A DNA stretch of 64,000 bases, taken from assembly GCA_937136415.1 (NCBI GenBank), contig CAKZOK010000072.1, positions 1 to 64,000 on the forward strand, in the 5' to 3' direction. Shown piece by piece: positions 27,190 through 36,023 of this stretch; the first letter of the stretch is position 1; each line of letters begins with the position of its first letter. The translations under genes were made by a program, and so were the position numbers. The notes under the pieces are model-generated. The model worked only from the letters and a program-made list of their open reading frames with translations, was not told the origin of the DNA and ran no database searches. The DNA is from an uncultured Cytophagales bacterium (GTDB taxonomy: Bacteria > Bacteroidota > Bacteroidia > Cytophagales > Bernardetiaceae).

Positions 27190-28200
27190 TTATTTTACTG
27201 CCATTTTTTTATCAAAAAAAGGTAAGTGCAGGCTAAATGTTGTTTTTTCGCTTGTTGATTCTAATAAAATTACAGAGCCATGTAACTTATATGCAGCTAA
27301 TTGTGTGGTATAAAGCTCTGTTCCAGTAGATTCTGAAAGGTTAGCTATTTTATGAAATAAATTAAAAATAAGATGATAATTAGATGTTGGGATTTCGATT
27401 CCATCATAACTAATAATAATTTCTACATCTTTTAATTTTTGAAATATTTGCATTTGTATATAAGATTGTTTATTTTCTTTTATATCTATATGTTTTATAG
27501 CAAATTCTAACAAGTTTTTTATAATTGTTTTGAAAATATCTATATCTGTATAAAAATTAAATTGCCCTACTTCAGACTCTATATTAAAATTTGTTTTGGA
27601 ATAATTAGAAAGAAAATTTAGATTTTTATATACTTGTTCAATTTCTAATACTATACTAAATGTAGAAGGTTCAGCAATTTCATTTTTGAGTATATTTATA
27701 TAAAGTAAGTTTTCTAAAATATTATTCATTTCAGAAGAGGTTTGTCCTATTCTTTCTAAATATTCTCTAGCTATTATATCTTTTACTTCAATATTTGCTA
27801 CTTGACACAAGCCCAACAGACGCACAATAGGTCCTTTCAAATCATGCGAAGCTCTATATACAAATTGGTCTAGTTCTGAATGTGTCGCAAGTAACTGTGA
27901 ATAGGCATTTCTGACATCTGAAGTACGTTCGTTTACTTTTGTTTTGAGTTTTTTATTTTGAATGGAAATTAGTTTTTTGGCATCTTCCAATTCTTTCGAA
28001 TGCTTAATTACTTGTTCGTTTATGAGTGATAATTTGTTGTGTAATCTATCACTAATTTTGGTCAAAAATTTCATATCAGCCAACAAATCTGCATAATCTA
28101 ACGCAAGATGTGCATAGGCTGTCTTCCATTCTTCAGCATTTAGATTTTTATTTAGAATTAGTTGAGCCTGCTCTGCAACTCTTTGTTCTTTTTCAAACAT
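27190..28200 (-). CDS. cytoplasmic histidine-kinase-like protein with degraded ATP site
   Basis: A 336-residue protein without membrane segments. A helical N-terminus (1-105, including a coiled coil around 60-95) leads into a HisKA-like helix pair with H119 in VYRASHDLKGPIVRLLGL. The C-terminal part has the layout of a GHKL ATPase, but its key motifs are altered. The N-box reads KNLLEFAIKH (Phe in place of the metal-binding Asn). The G1 box reads SYDGIEIPTS in place of DNGxGI. The glycine-rich G2 lid is replaced by STGTELYTTQLAAYKL. The phosphoacceptor region is intact, so the protein may be phosphorylated by another kinase, act as a phosphatase, or be a pseudokinase. It precedes the possible PD-(D/E)XK gene by 27 bases. 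Confidence 0.8.
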   Translation of the reverse strand: MFEKEQRVAEQAQLILNKNLNAEEWKTAYAHLALDYADLLADMKFLTKISDRLHNKLSLINEQVIKHSKELEDAKKLISIQNKKLKTKVNERTSDVRNAYSQLLATHSELDQFVYRASHDLKGPIVRLLGLCQVANIEVKDIIAREYLERIGQTSSEMNNILENLLYINILKNEIAEPSTFSIVLEIEQVYKNLNFLSNYSKTNFNIESEVGQFNFYTDIDIFKTIIKNLLEFAIKHIDIKENKQSYIQMQIFQKLKDVEIIISYDGIEIPTSNYHLIFNLFHKIANLSESTGTELYTTQLAAYKLHGSVILLESTSEKTTFSLHLPFFDKKMAVK

Positions 28201-28420
28201 TTGGGTAAGAATAAAGTAAGATTATGAATATTTTTGAATAAAATTGACATGTTCTAAGATTCATTCTACAAAGTAGAATAAATAGAATAATATGCAATTT
28301 TTCAACTTGCCTATTACAAAAAATGTTTTTTTTTCAGTCATAATTCATTAAAATAACAAGTAAAAAAAAGATTTAACAAAAAAACATCTTATTTTTTAAG
28401 ATTAAAATCCAATTTTTATT

Positions 28421-29458
28421 TTATCCTAAAATTCGAACAGCCAATTCTCTCAAAATTTCGCCCTCTTTTGCACTGCTATTAATTCCCTTTGATTGAGCAT
28501 CGGCAATACGAAGAGCATGCAAAACAAAAAGGATTTTTGGGATATTGTAATTACGAGCAGCAGCCGAATAATCTTTAACAAAAAATGGACTTACTTTCAA
28601 AATTCCTGCCAGTTCATTATTACTTTTTCCTTTATTTTTATGTATCAAAATAAGTTTGCAAAAATATCCAAAAAGCGATGAAACAATCGGAATCACAGGG
28701 TTATCTTTTGGATTGGCTGCAAAAGTATTGATTATCTTATGTGTTTTTAGACTATTTTTTTGTGCAATAGCTCTTTGCAAATCAAATACATTATATTCTT
28801 TTGTTGTTCCGATATATTTTTTTACTAATTCGGTCGTAATCTGTGAAGGCTGCGCTCCTGTTTCTGCCTTACCAAAATTGAGCAATAATTTATCTATTTC
28901 ATTTGCCAGCCTTGAGAGTTCTATCCCTACATTTTCGATAAGCCAAGCTGTCGCATCTGGTGTAATTCTGTATTTTTTTTGTTGTAAATAATTTCCAATC
29001 CAAGCAGGCACTTGATTTTCATAGAGAGGTTTTGATTCTACCAAAATAGCATGTTTGTCTATTGCTTTGGCAAGTTTGGTATTGAGAGCCAATTTTTTGT
29101 GTTTGTATAAAAACACCAAAACAGTCGTAGGAACAGCTTTTTGAACATAAGTTTGAAGTTGTGTTTTGGCAGCTTCCCTTCCAAAATCACTAATTTCTTG
29201 TGCTTCTTTAACAATGACTACCTGGCGCATCGCCATGACAGGAAATTGTTTGGCTTGTGCAATAATATCTTTCATCTGAATATCTTTGCCATACAAAACT
29301 GTTTGATTAAAACTTTTTTCTGATTTTTCTAAGGCATTTTGTTCGATATAGTCTGAAATTTTGTCTATATAAAAAGATTCTTCTCCCATCAAAAAATAAA
29401 AAGGAGAAAACTTTCCAGCACTTAAATCTCTTAAAATTTCTTCTGGTTTTTTGGGCAT
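28421..29458 (-). CDS. holA: DNA polymerase III delta subunit
   Basis: A 345-residue clamp-loader delta subunit, of normal length (E. coli 343). The N-terminal part PFYFLMGEESFYIDKISDYI and the QFPVMAMRQVVIVKEAQEI segment are characteristic, as is TAWLIENVGIELSRLANEIDKLLL in the middle. The C-terminal region with VIPIVSSLFGYFCKLILIHKNKGKSNNELAGILKVSPFFVKDY is the delta collar domain. Delta opens the sliding clamp by binding beta. It is monocistronic; the start ATG at 29458 is clear. The nearest upstream gene is on the other strand. Confidence 0.93.
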   Translation of the reverse strand: MPKKPEEILRDLSAGKFSPFYFLMGEESFYIDKISDYIEQNALEKSEKSFNQTVLYGKDIQMKDIIAQAKQFPVMAMRQVVIVKEAQEISDFGREAAKTQLQTYVQKAVPTTVLVFLYKHKKLALNTKLAKAIDKHAILVESKPLYENQVPAWIGNYLQQKKYRITPDATAWLIENVGIELSRLANEIDKLLLNFGKAETGAQPSQITTELVKKYIGTTKEYNVFDLQRAIAQKNSLKTHKIINTFAANPKDNPVIPIVSSLFGYFCKLILIHKNKGKSNNELAGILKVSPFFVKDYSAAARNYNIPKILFVLHALRIADAQSKGINSSAKEGEILRELAVRILG

Positions 29459-29603
29459 AATTGATTATTTTTCAGCTTTTATTCAATAATTGATTCTATT
29501 TTACAAATATAATCTAAATTTGAGTGTGTCTTTTTATTCCTGCCCTAAAAAAGTCTTTTTTATTTCAAAATAGTAAATGGCATATACATTGTGAAACATA
29601 AAG

Positions 29604-29611
29604 TATATTTG
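29604..29611 (+). promoter_or_regulatory. candidate promoter of lipoprotein gene
   Basis: TATATTTG matches the TAnnTTTG -7 element, about 65 bases upstream of the ATG at 29677. No clear -33 TTTG is present at the expected distance. Confidence 0.45.
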
Positions 29612-29676
29612 TTCGTTAAATGGACTTTTACGTGTTAGTTATTTTAATCAATTTCACCATTATTTTACCAATATCA

Positions 29677-30429
29677 ATGAATACTATTAAACGATTTTAC
29701 AGTTTATCTCTTGTGGCTTTTTTAGCTTTTTGCCTTAGCAGTTGTTTTGATTTTAAAGAGGAAGTTACTATCAATAAAGATGGTTCAGGTTCTTTTATCC
29801 AAACTGTTGATTTAGGAAATAATCCTATGATACAAATGGCATTGAATATGCAAAGTGATTCAGCCAAAAATGCAAACAAAGGAATGAACAAAATGGACTC
29901 TACTTTGGAAGAAACCAAAGCAAGATTATCTAAGGTACAAGGTATTTCGAATATCAAAACAGCATCTTCATCAGAGGGAATGAAGTTTTCAGTAATGTAT
30001 GATTTTGATGATGTAAATGCTCTAAATGAGGCTTTAAATGCCATGCAAGATAAAGATGAAAACGGAGAAGTAAAGATGATGCAAAAACAATATTCTTTCA
30101 AAAAGGGGCAATTTAGTAGAGCAAATGTGTTTGCTATGGGAGGCAGTGGAATGGATATGTCTGAGCTTATGGGAGGCAAAAAAGGAGATGATGATGTCGA
30201 AAAAACCGAAGAAGAAAAAGCACAAATGAAACAAATGATGCAAATGTTTTTTGGGAATGCAAATTACACTTATGTTCTTCATGTCCCCAACAAAGTAAAA
30301 TCTTATTCTAATAAAACAAATACAGATGTTTCAGAAGACAAGAAAACACTTACAATGAAAGTTCCTTTTATGGATTTGCTTGATGAAGAAAATAAAGCAA
30401 ATATTGGAAATAATGTAAAATTCAAATAA
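29677..30429 (+). CDS. putative lipoprotein
   Basis: I chose the ATG at 29677, giving 250 residues; an in-frame ATG at 29620 would place a non-signal-like hydrophobic stretch before the real signal peptide. From 29677 the protein begins MNTIKRFYSLSLVAFLAFC with the lipobox LSSC, so it is exported and acylated. The mature protein starts FDFKEEVTINKDGSGSFIQTVDLG, a pattern I know from many uncharacterised Bacteroidota lipoproteins, then a Met/Lys/Asp-rich helical middle (KKGDDDVEKTEEEKAQMKQMMQMFF). It ends with a beta-type segment (YTYVLHVPNKVKSYSNK). No enzymatic motif is visible. It is followed by a strong terminator. Confidence 0.82.
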   Translation: MNTIKRFYSLSLVAFLAFCLSSCFDFKEEVTINKDGSGSFIQTVDLGNNPMIQMALNMQSDSAKNANKGMNKMDSTLEETKARLSKVQGISNIKTASSSEGMKFSVMYDFDDVNALNEALNAMQDKDENGEVKMMQKQYSFKKGQFSRANVFAMGGSGMDMSELMGGKKGDDDVEKTEEEKAQMKQMMQMFFGNANYTYVLHVPNKVKSYSNKTNTDVSEDKKTLTMKVPFMDLLDEENKANIGNNVKFK

Positions 30430-30452
30430 TTATTTTTGATTTTTGATTTTAT

Positions 30453-30488
30453 AAAAAAAGCCTTTACAGAAATGTAAAGGCTTTTTTT
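30453..30488. terminator. bidirectional terminator
   Basis: AAAAAAAGCCTTTACA (30453-30468) and TGTAAAGGCTTTTTTT (30473-30488) form a perfect 16-bp stem with a 4-nt loop. It lies between the convergent lipoprotein and T9SS type A genes. Confidence 0.9.
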
Positions 30489-30491
30489 ATT

Positions 30492-30515
30492 ATGTAGCTC
30501 ATTCTTTAGAATGAG
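30492..30515. repeat. CTTTAG hairpin repeat, copy 1
   Basis: GTAGCTCATTCTTTAGAATG within 30492-30515 folds as CATTC/GAATG around a short loop and is identical to 51243-51266. Related diverged copies occur near 51.2, 51.35, 52.5 and 52.9 kb. Confidence 0.7.
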
Positions 30516-30536
30516 TATATTTTTTTGGAAATTATA

Positions 30537-33035
30537 TTATTGAATGATAAGTTGTTTTGTATAAATTTTGCCCTCCGAAACAACTTGAACAACATATACT
30601 CCTGCACTTATTTTTGGAAGTGTAATAGACACAGTTTTTTGATTCATCGAAATTTCTTGCCTATGAATCATTCTCCCCAACCCATCTACTAGCGTAAGTA
30701 TTGTTTTTTGATTTGTCGTTGTAGCAAATTCTAGATTGAAAGTACCATTATTTGGATTTGGATAAATCGTAAAAATCTTTGCAGATTCTTCTTCAATTCC
30801 AGTTATACCACCGATGGTAAATATTTTTTCTACTGTTTCGAAGACACAACCTGTTTCATAGAAAATTTTTGCTTTATAGTTTCCTGTTTCGGTTGGTGTA
30901 ATCAAATTTTGATTTGCAAAAGCAGCAATATGAACACCATCTTTAAACCAAGCCACTGAATCAATCGCATCTTGAGCAGCAATATCAATAGTTTTATCTC
31001 GTCCATTTTCTGTATTTATTCTTAAAAAGGCTTGATTGACTTGCAGACGAGTAACCATAAGGTCATTAGTTTCTACTTGACAGCCTTCTTGTGTCGTAAT
31101 TTCAACTTTATACGTTCCAATTTCAGAAGCCACAAAACTTGCCGAAGTATTCGAAATTTCTGTATTATTTCTAAACCATTTGTAAGTAAATCCTGCATTT
31201 GCAGTAACAGAAAGTAGCGTTTCTCCATCTGGGCAAATAGCTGTTTGCTCTGCTGTAAGGCTTACATTTGTTGGAGGATTGGCAATCGTAACAACAATAC
31301 TTGTGCTATCTGAACACGATGGCAAACTAGATTTGAGTGTATAAGTTCCAGATTGCGAAACTGAAAAAGAAGTTCCATTTCCTAGACTATTTCCATTCAA
31401 AATCCATTGATAAGTTACATTTGTGCTTGTATTTTGTGCATTTAGCATTCCATTCTGACAAAAAGTAATTGAATTTCCTTGTTCTATTTGTGCCGTTGGT
31501 GCATCTACAAAACGAGTGGTTGTAAATTCAGAATCATCAAAACAACCATTTTTAATTACTCTAACTTTATAACGAGCTTCAAAAGTTGTAGTTAATGTAC
31601 GTTCTGTCCCTACTTGAATATTTTCTCTAAACCACGTGTAAGTTGCGCCTTCTACATTTTGAGCAGAAAGTGTAAAATCAGTTGCACAACTTTCAAATAA
31701 AGCTCCTTGTTCTACAATCGCATCAAAAACTTCTTTGATAGGAACAATTACTTCTAGCCTTTCACTTTCTTGTCCATTAATGACAACAGAAACATAGAAT
31801 GCTGTTGTGTCATTCAAAACAGGTGTTTCGATACTTGCATTATTTGTTTCGAAAAGTGGCGTAGTTCCATTTTCAGAATCATAAATTCTATACGTTGCGC
31901 CATTGCTTCGCACTGCAAAATTTCCTGTTTGTCCTTTACAGGCTGCTTCTAAGGAAAATAAAGTTGGAGTAGAGGGAAGAGTACGAACTTGAACAGAATT
32001 TGAAGTCGCTACACTATTTCCACAAATTGCTTTTATAGAATAATTGTATTGTGTATTTCCAATAAGTGTTGAATCTACAAAAGATAAATTTGAAGCTGGA
32101 ATAGTTGCTAATAATTGTCCATTTCTCAAAACTTCATAATTAATTGCATTTGTATTTGTTGGCGTATTCCACAATAATTTTACTCTTGTAGAAGTCAGAA
32201 TTTCTGTCCTCAAATTAGTTGGTAATGTACAATCTGCAATCGGAGGATTTGAACCACCTCCAGCAGGGTCACACAAAGGCACAACATCCAAAATTGTATT
32301 TTTGACTGTATTTGTGATAATTGGTGCATTGGTATCAAAATAAATAAATGACCTATTTTCAATTCTTGAAGTATCTGTATGTGCTGCAATTTCATCAAGC
32401 TCAAAAATAACATAACCTTGGCTTAATTCTGGACTAGAAGTACTATCAGGTAAATTAATATTATCAAATTTGAAATTAATAACATTGTTTCCTGCTGTTG
32501 TATCTACGACCATTGCATGACTACTTCCCACAACTCGCAAAGAATTTCTATCCAACAAATTACTCAATGAATCTACGATATTTACATTCAAAGCAGGAGC
32601 ATTTCCTGTATTTTGAAAACGAATTGTATAAGTCAAAGGTAAATCTGAACGTTTTGTAAACTTTTCATCACAAATTCCTTGTGGATAGACTTGTTTGCCG
32701 TTTGGGTCGTAAGAGTTTATTACATCAAAACAATATGTTTTTCGATTATTTAGATGATAAAAATCTATTGAAATAGGTCTAATATATCCAGTAAGAAAAA
32801 TATTGTTGTTAATATTTAAGCTAAAATCTGGATTTGTCTGTATTCTTGTAGTAAAATTTCTATCAAAATTCAAATTTGTAATATCTTCAAATACATCATT
32901 TCCTACAATTCTACTTGGTGTAATAACAGCAGGATTACACTGCCCAAAAACCGAAAAAGAGTACAAACTACTCAACAAAAAAACAGCACATACAAAGAGC
33001 AGGCTGCGAAGATTAGAATATGATTTTGTCATCAA
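30537..33035 (-). CDS. T9SS type A sorted surface protein
   Basis: An 832-residue secreted protein. After a signal peptide (LLFVCAVFLLSSLYSFSVFGQ), residues about 90-245 match the DUF7619-type repeat common in Bacteroidota surface proteins (SYDPNGKQVYPQGICDEKF, LPLTYTIRFQNTGNAPALNVNIVDSLSNLLD, IYFDTNAPIITNTVKN). A fibronectin type III-like module follows (about 265-355, VKLLWNTPTNTNAINYEVLRN), then several Ig-like repeats (about 355-740, each with a TYTWFREN/TYKWFRNN-type core and a paired cysteine). The C-terminal about 80 residues form the type A sorting domain (IYPNPNNGTFNLEF..., GVYVVQVVSEGKIYTKQLIIQ), which directs export across the outer membrane and cell-surface attachment. Likely adhesion or matrix function; no catalytic domain. 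Confidence 0.9.
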   Translation of the reverse strand: MMTKSYSNLRSLLFVCAVFLLSSLYSFSVFGQCNPAVITPSRIVGNDVFEDITNLNFDRNFTTRIQTNPDFSLNINNNIFLTGYIRPISIDFYHLNNRKTYCFDVINSYDPNGKQVYPQGICDEKFTKRSDLPLTYTIRFQNTGNAPALNVNIVDSLSNLLDRNSLRVVGSSHAMVVDTTAGNNVINFKFDNINLPDSTSSPELSQGYVIFELDEIAAHTDTSRIENRSFIYFDTNAPIITNTVKNTILDVVPLCDPAGGGSNPPIADCTLPTNLRTEILTSTRVKLLWNTPTNTNAINYEVLRNGQLLATIPASNLSFVDSTLIGNTQYNYSIKAICGNSVATSNSVQVRTLPSTPTLFSLEAACKGQTGNFAVRSNGATYRIYDSENGTTPLFETNNASIETPVLNDTTAFYVSVVINGQESERLEVIVPIKEVFDAIVEQGALFESCATDFTLSAQNVEGATYTWFRENIQVGTERTLTTTFEARYKVRVIKNGCFDDSEFTTTRFVDAPTAQIEQGNSITFCQNGMLNAQNTSTNVTYQWILNGNSLGNGTSFSVSQSGTYTLKSSLPSCSDSTSIVVTIANPPTNVSLTAEQTAICPDGETLLSVTANAGFTYKWFRNNTEISNTSASFVASEIGTYKVEITTQEGCQVETNDLMVTRLQVNQAFLRINTENGRDKTIDIAAQDAIDSVAWFKDGVHIAAFANQNLITPTETGNYKAKIFYETGCVFETVEKIFTIGGITGIEEESAKIFTIYPNPNNGTFNLEFATTTNQKTILTLVDGLGRMIHRQEISMNQKTVSITLPKISAGVYVVQVVSEGKIYTKQLIIQ

Positions 33036-33226
33036 AGAAATTAAATTGCGAATTATGAAAGTTATAAATTGCCATTTTGGGGATTGAAATGGAAGTTTAT
33101 AACACTGAATAATTCTGTTTTAAATAAAATGAATAATAATAGAGGGGATTTATAGATACAAAGGTACTTCTTTATTTTGAATAAAAGTTTATCTAATCTT
33201 ATTTTTAACACTTAATTTTTAAGCAA

Positions 33227-34357
33227 TTATTTATTATTATTTTCATCTAAATCAGAAGAAACAACAGCATCTTTATCAAAAAGAAGTTTTCGAAGTTCGG
33301 GATTTTTGCCAAATTTCCATATCAGTCCGTCGATGTAGTAGTGATAAATTACAACCATTGTAAAGGGAACAAAAAGCCATTTTGCCCAGCCATTAGTCAT
33401 TAAACCTATTATTTCTATCGTTCCGACGACTAAGCCATAAATCATAGCAACTGCAAACCATTTTAAAACTACATGTTTGATATGTGAAAAACGTTTTCGT
33501 TGGTAGTGCATCACAAAACCTTGATACTGAATATTATGATAGACCGTTTCTAAAGATTCTGCTACTAAAAAGGGTAAAGCAGTCAAGAAAAACACAAAAT
33601 AATGCGTAGAAAGTGCAGCTACCAAAAATATGATTTTAGGAATATTAATCGGTTTCTTTTTGTAAAACCTCCACACTTGTCGCAAAGAAAAAGCAATTAA
33701 AAAAAATATAAAAATACTCCAAATTATTTCTGTAATCTGTGGAGGAAGATAAGGAAAATTAGCCGTCAGTTCTTTGTAAATCACAACAGGGCTTTTTATG
33801 TCTGAATAATCTCTAAAAAAACAAGCAAACATACCAGAATAAAAAAGACCTGTATCCAAATAATCATCAATTTTATCAAAATCTTTATTAATTCCTTTAT
33901 AGGCTTTCAAAAAACCAGAATGCTGACGGATAATATGCCAACTTCCAAAAAAAGCAGCAAAGACAATCAATTCTTTCTCAAATCCCATAAATGTAAGAAC
34001 AAAGCCAGCTACTATAAAAGCAGCTAATCCCCATGTGTGCATATTTTTTCGCTCTTCAAACTCTTCTTTATCTGCATGAGTTCTTGAAAAGGTCTGAAAA
34101 ATATGTGGGTGGTCAAAAATTGCTGTAAAAACAAAATAAGTGAGAATGACAGAATCACCATGAGGAGCTAGATTAAGTGTTTCTGCCCACAGAAAAACAC
34201 CTAAAAATCCAAGTGTAAAAATACAACTTCCTATAAAAAAGAAGCCATCATATTGACGGCTTACAATCCAATTCATAGAAAAACGGTCAGACAGAGCAGT
34301 CTGTTTTTTTTCTTTTTTTTGGTTTAAGTTTGGTTTGTTTTTTATAGATACTTTCAT
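33227..34357 (-). CDS. His-rich polytopic membrane protein of unknown function
   Basis: A 376-residue protein with about eight membrane segments. Histidines cluster at membrane edges: H83-x-H85, H94, H107, W-H141-x4-H146, H252, Y-H274, H284, Y-H339-x3-D343. Such HxH/HxxxxH spacing is the style of membrane metal enzymes (desaturase/hydroxylase-like) but the order does not match the classic three-box pattern, so I leave the function open. The segments GSWHIIRQHSGFLKAYKG, VYHNIQYQGFVMHYQRKRF and YHYYIDGLIWKF recall uncharacterised families in several phyla. The C-terminal tail is acidic and Asn-rich. It lies downstream of murD on the same strand with a 72-base gap holding an inverted repeat. Confidence 0.78.
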   Translation of the reverse strand: MKVSIKNKPNLNQKKEKKQTALSDRFSMNWIVSRQYDGFFFIGSCIFTLGFLGVFLWAETLNLAPHGDSVILTYFVFTAIFDHPHIFQTFSRTHADKEEFEERKNMHTWGLAAFIVAGFVLTFMGFEKELIVFAAFFGSWHIIRQHSGFLKAYKGINKDFDKIDDYLDTGLFYSGMFACFFRDYSDIKSPVVIYKELTANFPYLPPQITEIIWSIFIFFLIAFSLRQVWRFYKKKPINIPKIIFLVAALSTHYFVFFLTALPFLVAESLETVYHNIQYQGFVMHYQRKRFSHIKHVVLKWFAVAMIYGLVVGTIEIIGLMTNGWAKWLFVPFTMVVIYHYYIDGLIWKFGKNPELRKLLFDKDAVVSSDLDENNNK

Positions 34358-34368
34358 TTTGTATTATG

Positions 34369-34430
34369 TAACCGACAGTTTCCAAGCTGTCGATAAAATA
34401 TATTCTGACGGTTGGAAAGTGTCAGCTACT
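34369..34430. repeat. imperfect inverted repeat between murD and membrane protein gene
   Basis: ACCGACAGTTTCCAAGCTGTCG (about 34371-34392) and CTGACGGTTGGAAAGTGTCAG (about 34405-34425) are imperfect inverted copies, forming a stem around an AT-rich loop. It may be an intergenic repeat or a transcript-processing hairpin. Confidence 0.5.
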
Positions 34431-35794
34431 TATGCAGGTTGTTGTTTTATATTTAAAGCTAATTCTTGTACATAACGACGAAACTGGTCGCCTCTATCTT
34501 CATAGTTTTTGAATAAATCAAAACTTGCACAGGCAGGAGAAAGCAAAACTATATCTTCATTTTCTGCTAATACAAATGCTATTTCGATAGCCTTTTTCAT
34601 TGTCTGTGTTTCTCTAATTTCGCTTACTTTTCCTTTAAAAAAAGTAGTTAGTTTTTTATTATCCTTTCCTAAGCAAACAATAGCACGAACATTTTTTTTG
34701 ACCGATTCTTCAATAATTTGGTATTCATTTCCTTTATCAACCCCTCCTACAATCCAAATTAAAGGCTTATCAAAACTTTGAAGTGCATAAGAAACAGCAT
34801 CAATATTGGTCGCCTTCGAATCATTTATAAATGTAATTCCTTTTATAGTTTTAATTTTTTCTAACCTATGAGGAGCATTTACAAAAGACTTCAAACCATC
34901 TGTAATTTGTCTGTCTGAAAGACCTATAATTTGAGCTGCCATTCCTGCCGAAACAATATTGAGAAAATTATGTGTGCCTTTTAATGGCAAATCTGAAATA
35001 GGAATATCTAATATTTGGGCAGGAGTAGCCGAAATTCTTATTTTATTATTTAAAGATAAATATTCTTTTTGTTTTGAAATATTGATAGGCAACATTCTTC
35101 CAGCAAGGCGATGAAAACGAATATATTTGAGCGATTCAATATCTTCTTCATTATAAATAAAAAAATCTTTATTACTCTGATTTTCATTTATTTTGAATTT
35201 TGATTGGACATAATTTTCCATCTGATACTCATATCTATCCAAATGGTCTGGCGTAATGTTGAGCAAAATAGCTACATAAGGACAAAACTCATCAATATTA
35301 TCTAATTGAAAACTACTTACCTCAATCACATAATAATCATATTTGTCTTCTATCGCCTCACGAGCAAAACTTTTTCCTATATTTCCAGCCAAACAAACAT
35401 TTAAACCTGCATTTTTGAGTAAATGATGCGTCAAAAGTGCCGTTGTGGTTTTGCCATTTGTTCCTGTAATAGCTATTATTTTTCCAAATACAAAACGAGA
35501 AGCAAATTCAATTTCAGAAATTACTTCAATGTGTTGTAATTTAATAGCCTCCATAATTGGTATATTTTCAGGAATACCGGGGCTTTTGATAATCAAATCT
35601 GCTCCCAAAATAATAGATTCGGTATGCTTTCCTTCCTCATAAAAAATTTTGTAATGCTCTAGTTCATATCGATTTTTATCAGAGAGTTTATTTTTATCCG
35701 AAAGAAAAACATTATACCCTTTTTCGGCTGCTAGGCGAGCTGCTCCTAGTCCACTTTCTCCACCACCAAGAATAACTACATTTTTTTGTTTCAT
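34430..35794 (-). CDS. murD: UDP-N-acetylmuramoylalanine--D-glutamate ligase
   Basis: A 454-residue Mur ligase that adds D-glutamate to UDP-MurNAc-L-Ala in peptidoglycan precursor synthesis. Landmarks: N-terminal GGGESGLGAARLA, the SPGIPENIP loop (71-79), the ATP-binding AITGTNGKTTTALLTH (108-123), NITPDHLDRYEYQMENYVQSKF, RLAGRMLP, and FVNAPHRLEKI then FINDSKATNIDAVSYAL. Length is typical (440-450). It is not in a dcw cell-wall cluster in this window; both neighbours are unrelated. A 229-base gap with repeats lies upstream. Confidence 0.96.
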   Translation of the reverse strand: MKQKNVVILGGGESGLGAARLAAEKGYNVFLSDKNKLSDKNRYELEHYKIFYEEGKHTESIILGADLIIKSPGIPENIPIMEAIKLQHIEVISEIEFASRFVFGKIIAITGTNGKTTTALLTHHLLKNAGLNVCLAGNIGKSFAREAIEDKYDYYVIEVSSFQLDNIDEFCPYVAILLNITPDHLDRYEYQMENYVQSKFKINENQSNKDFFIYNEEDIESLKYIRFHRLAGRMLPINISKQKEYLSLNNKIRISATPAQILDIPISDLPLKGTHNFLNIVSAGMAAQIIGLSDRQITDGLKSFVNAPHRLEKIKTIKGITFINDSKATNIDAVSYALQSFDKPLIWIVGGVDKGNEYQIIEESVKKNVRAIVCLGKDNKKLTTFFKGKVSEIRETQTMKKAIEIAFVLAENEDIVLLSPACASFDLFKNYEDRGDQFRRYVQELALNIKQQPA

Positions 35795-35830
35795 AATTTA
35801 AGAAGAATAAAGAGAAATAATAAATTTCCA

Positions 35831-35974
35831 GTGGTGTTGTAAAAAGTATGATAGTTATTTGGTTGTTGGTGTCGCTTCGCTAAAACACCAACAACGGCGT
35901 TGTGGGTAGTTTTTAGTTGTATAATTTTGCTATTCTAAAACACTTTAAAAAAATCATATTTTATGTAACACCAC
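35831..35974. repeat. MITE-like intergenic element with internal hairpin
   Basis: GTGGTGTT (35831-35838) and AACACCAC (35967-35974) are inverted ends, with partial matching further inward (TGTAAAA / TTATGTA). Inside, GTTGTTGGTGT (35862-35872) and ACACCAACAAC (35885-35895) form an 11-bp stem. The hairpin contains GTGTCGCTTCGCTAAAACAC, which recurs (reverse complement, one mismatch) inside the element at 47136-47307. I see no definite target duplication. Confidence 0.55.
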
Positions 35975-36023
35975 CAAAATTTCGTAGTTAAAAATTACAC
36001 AAAAAAAATTATAAAACAAAGAA

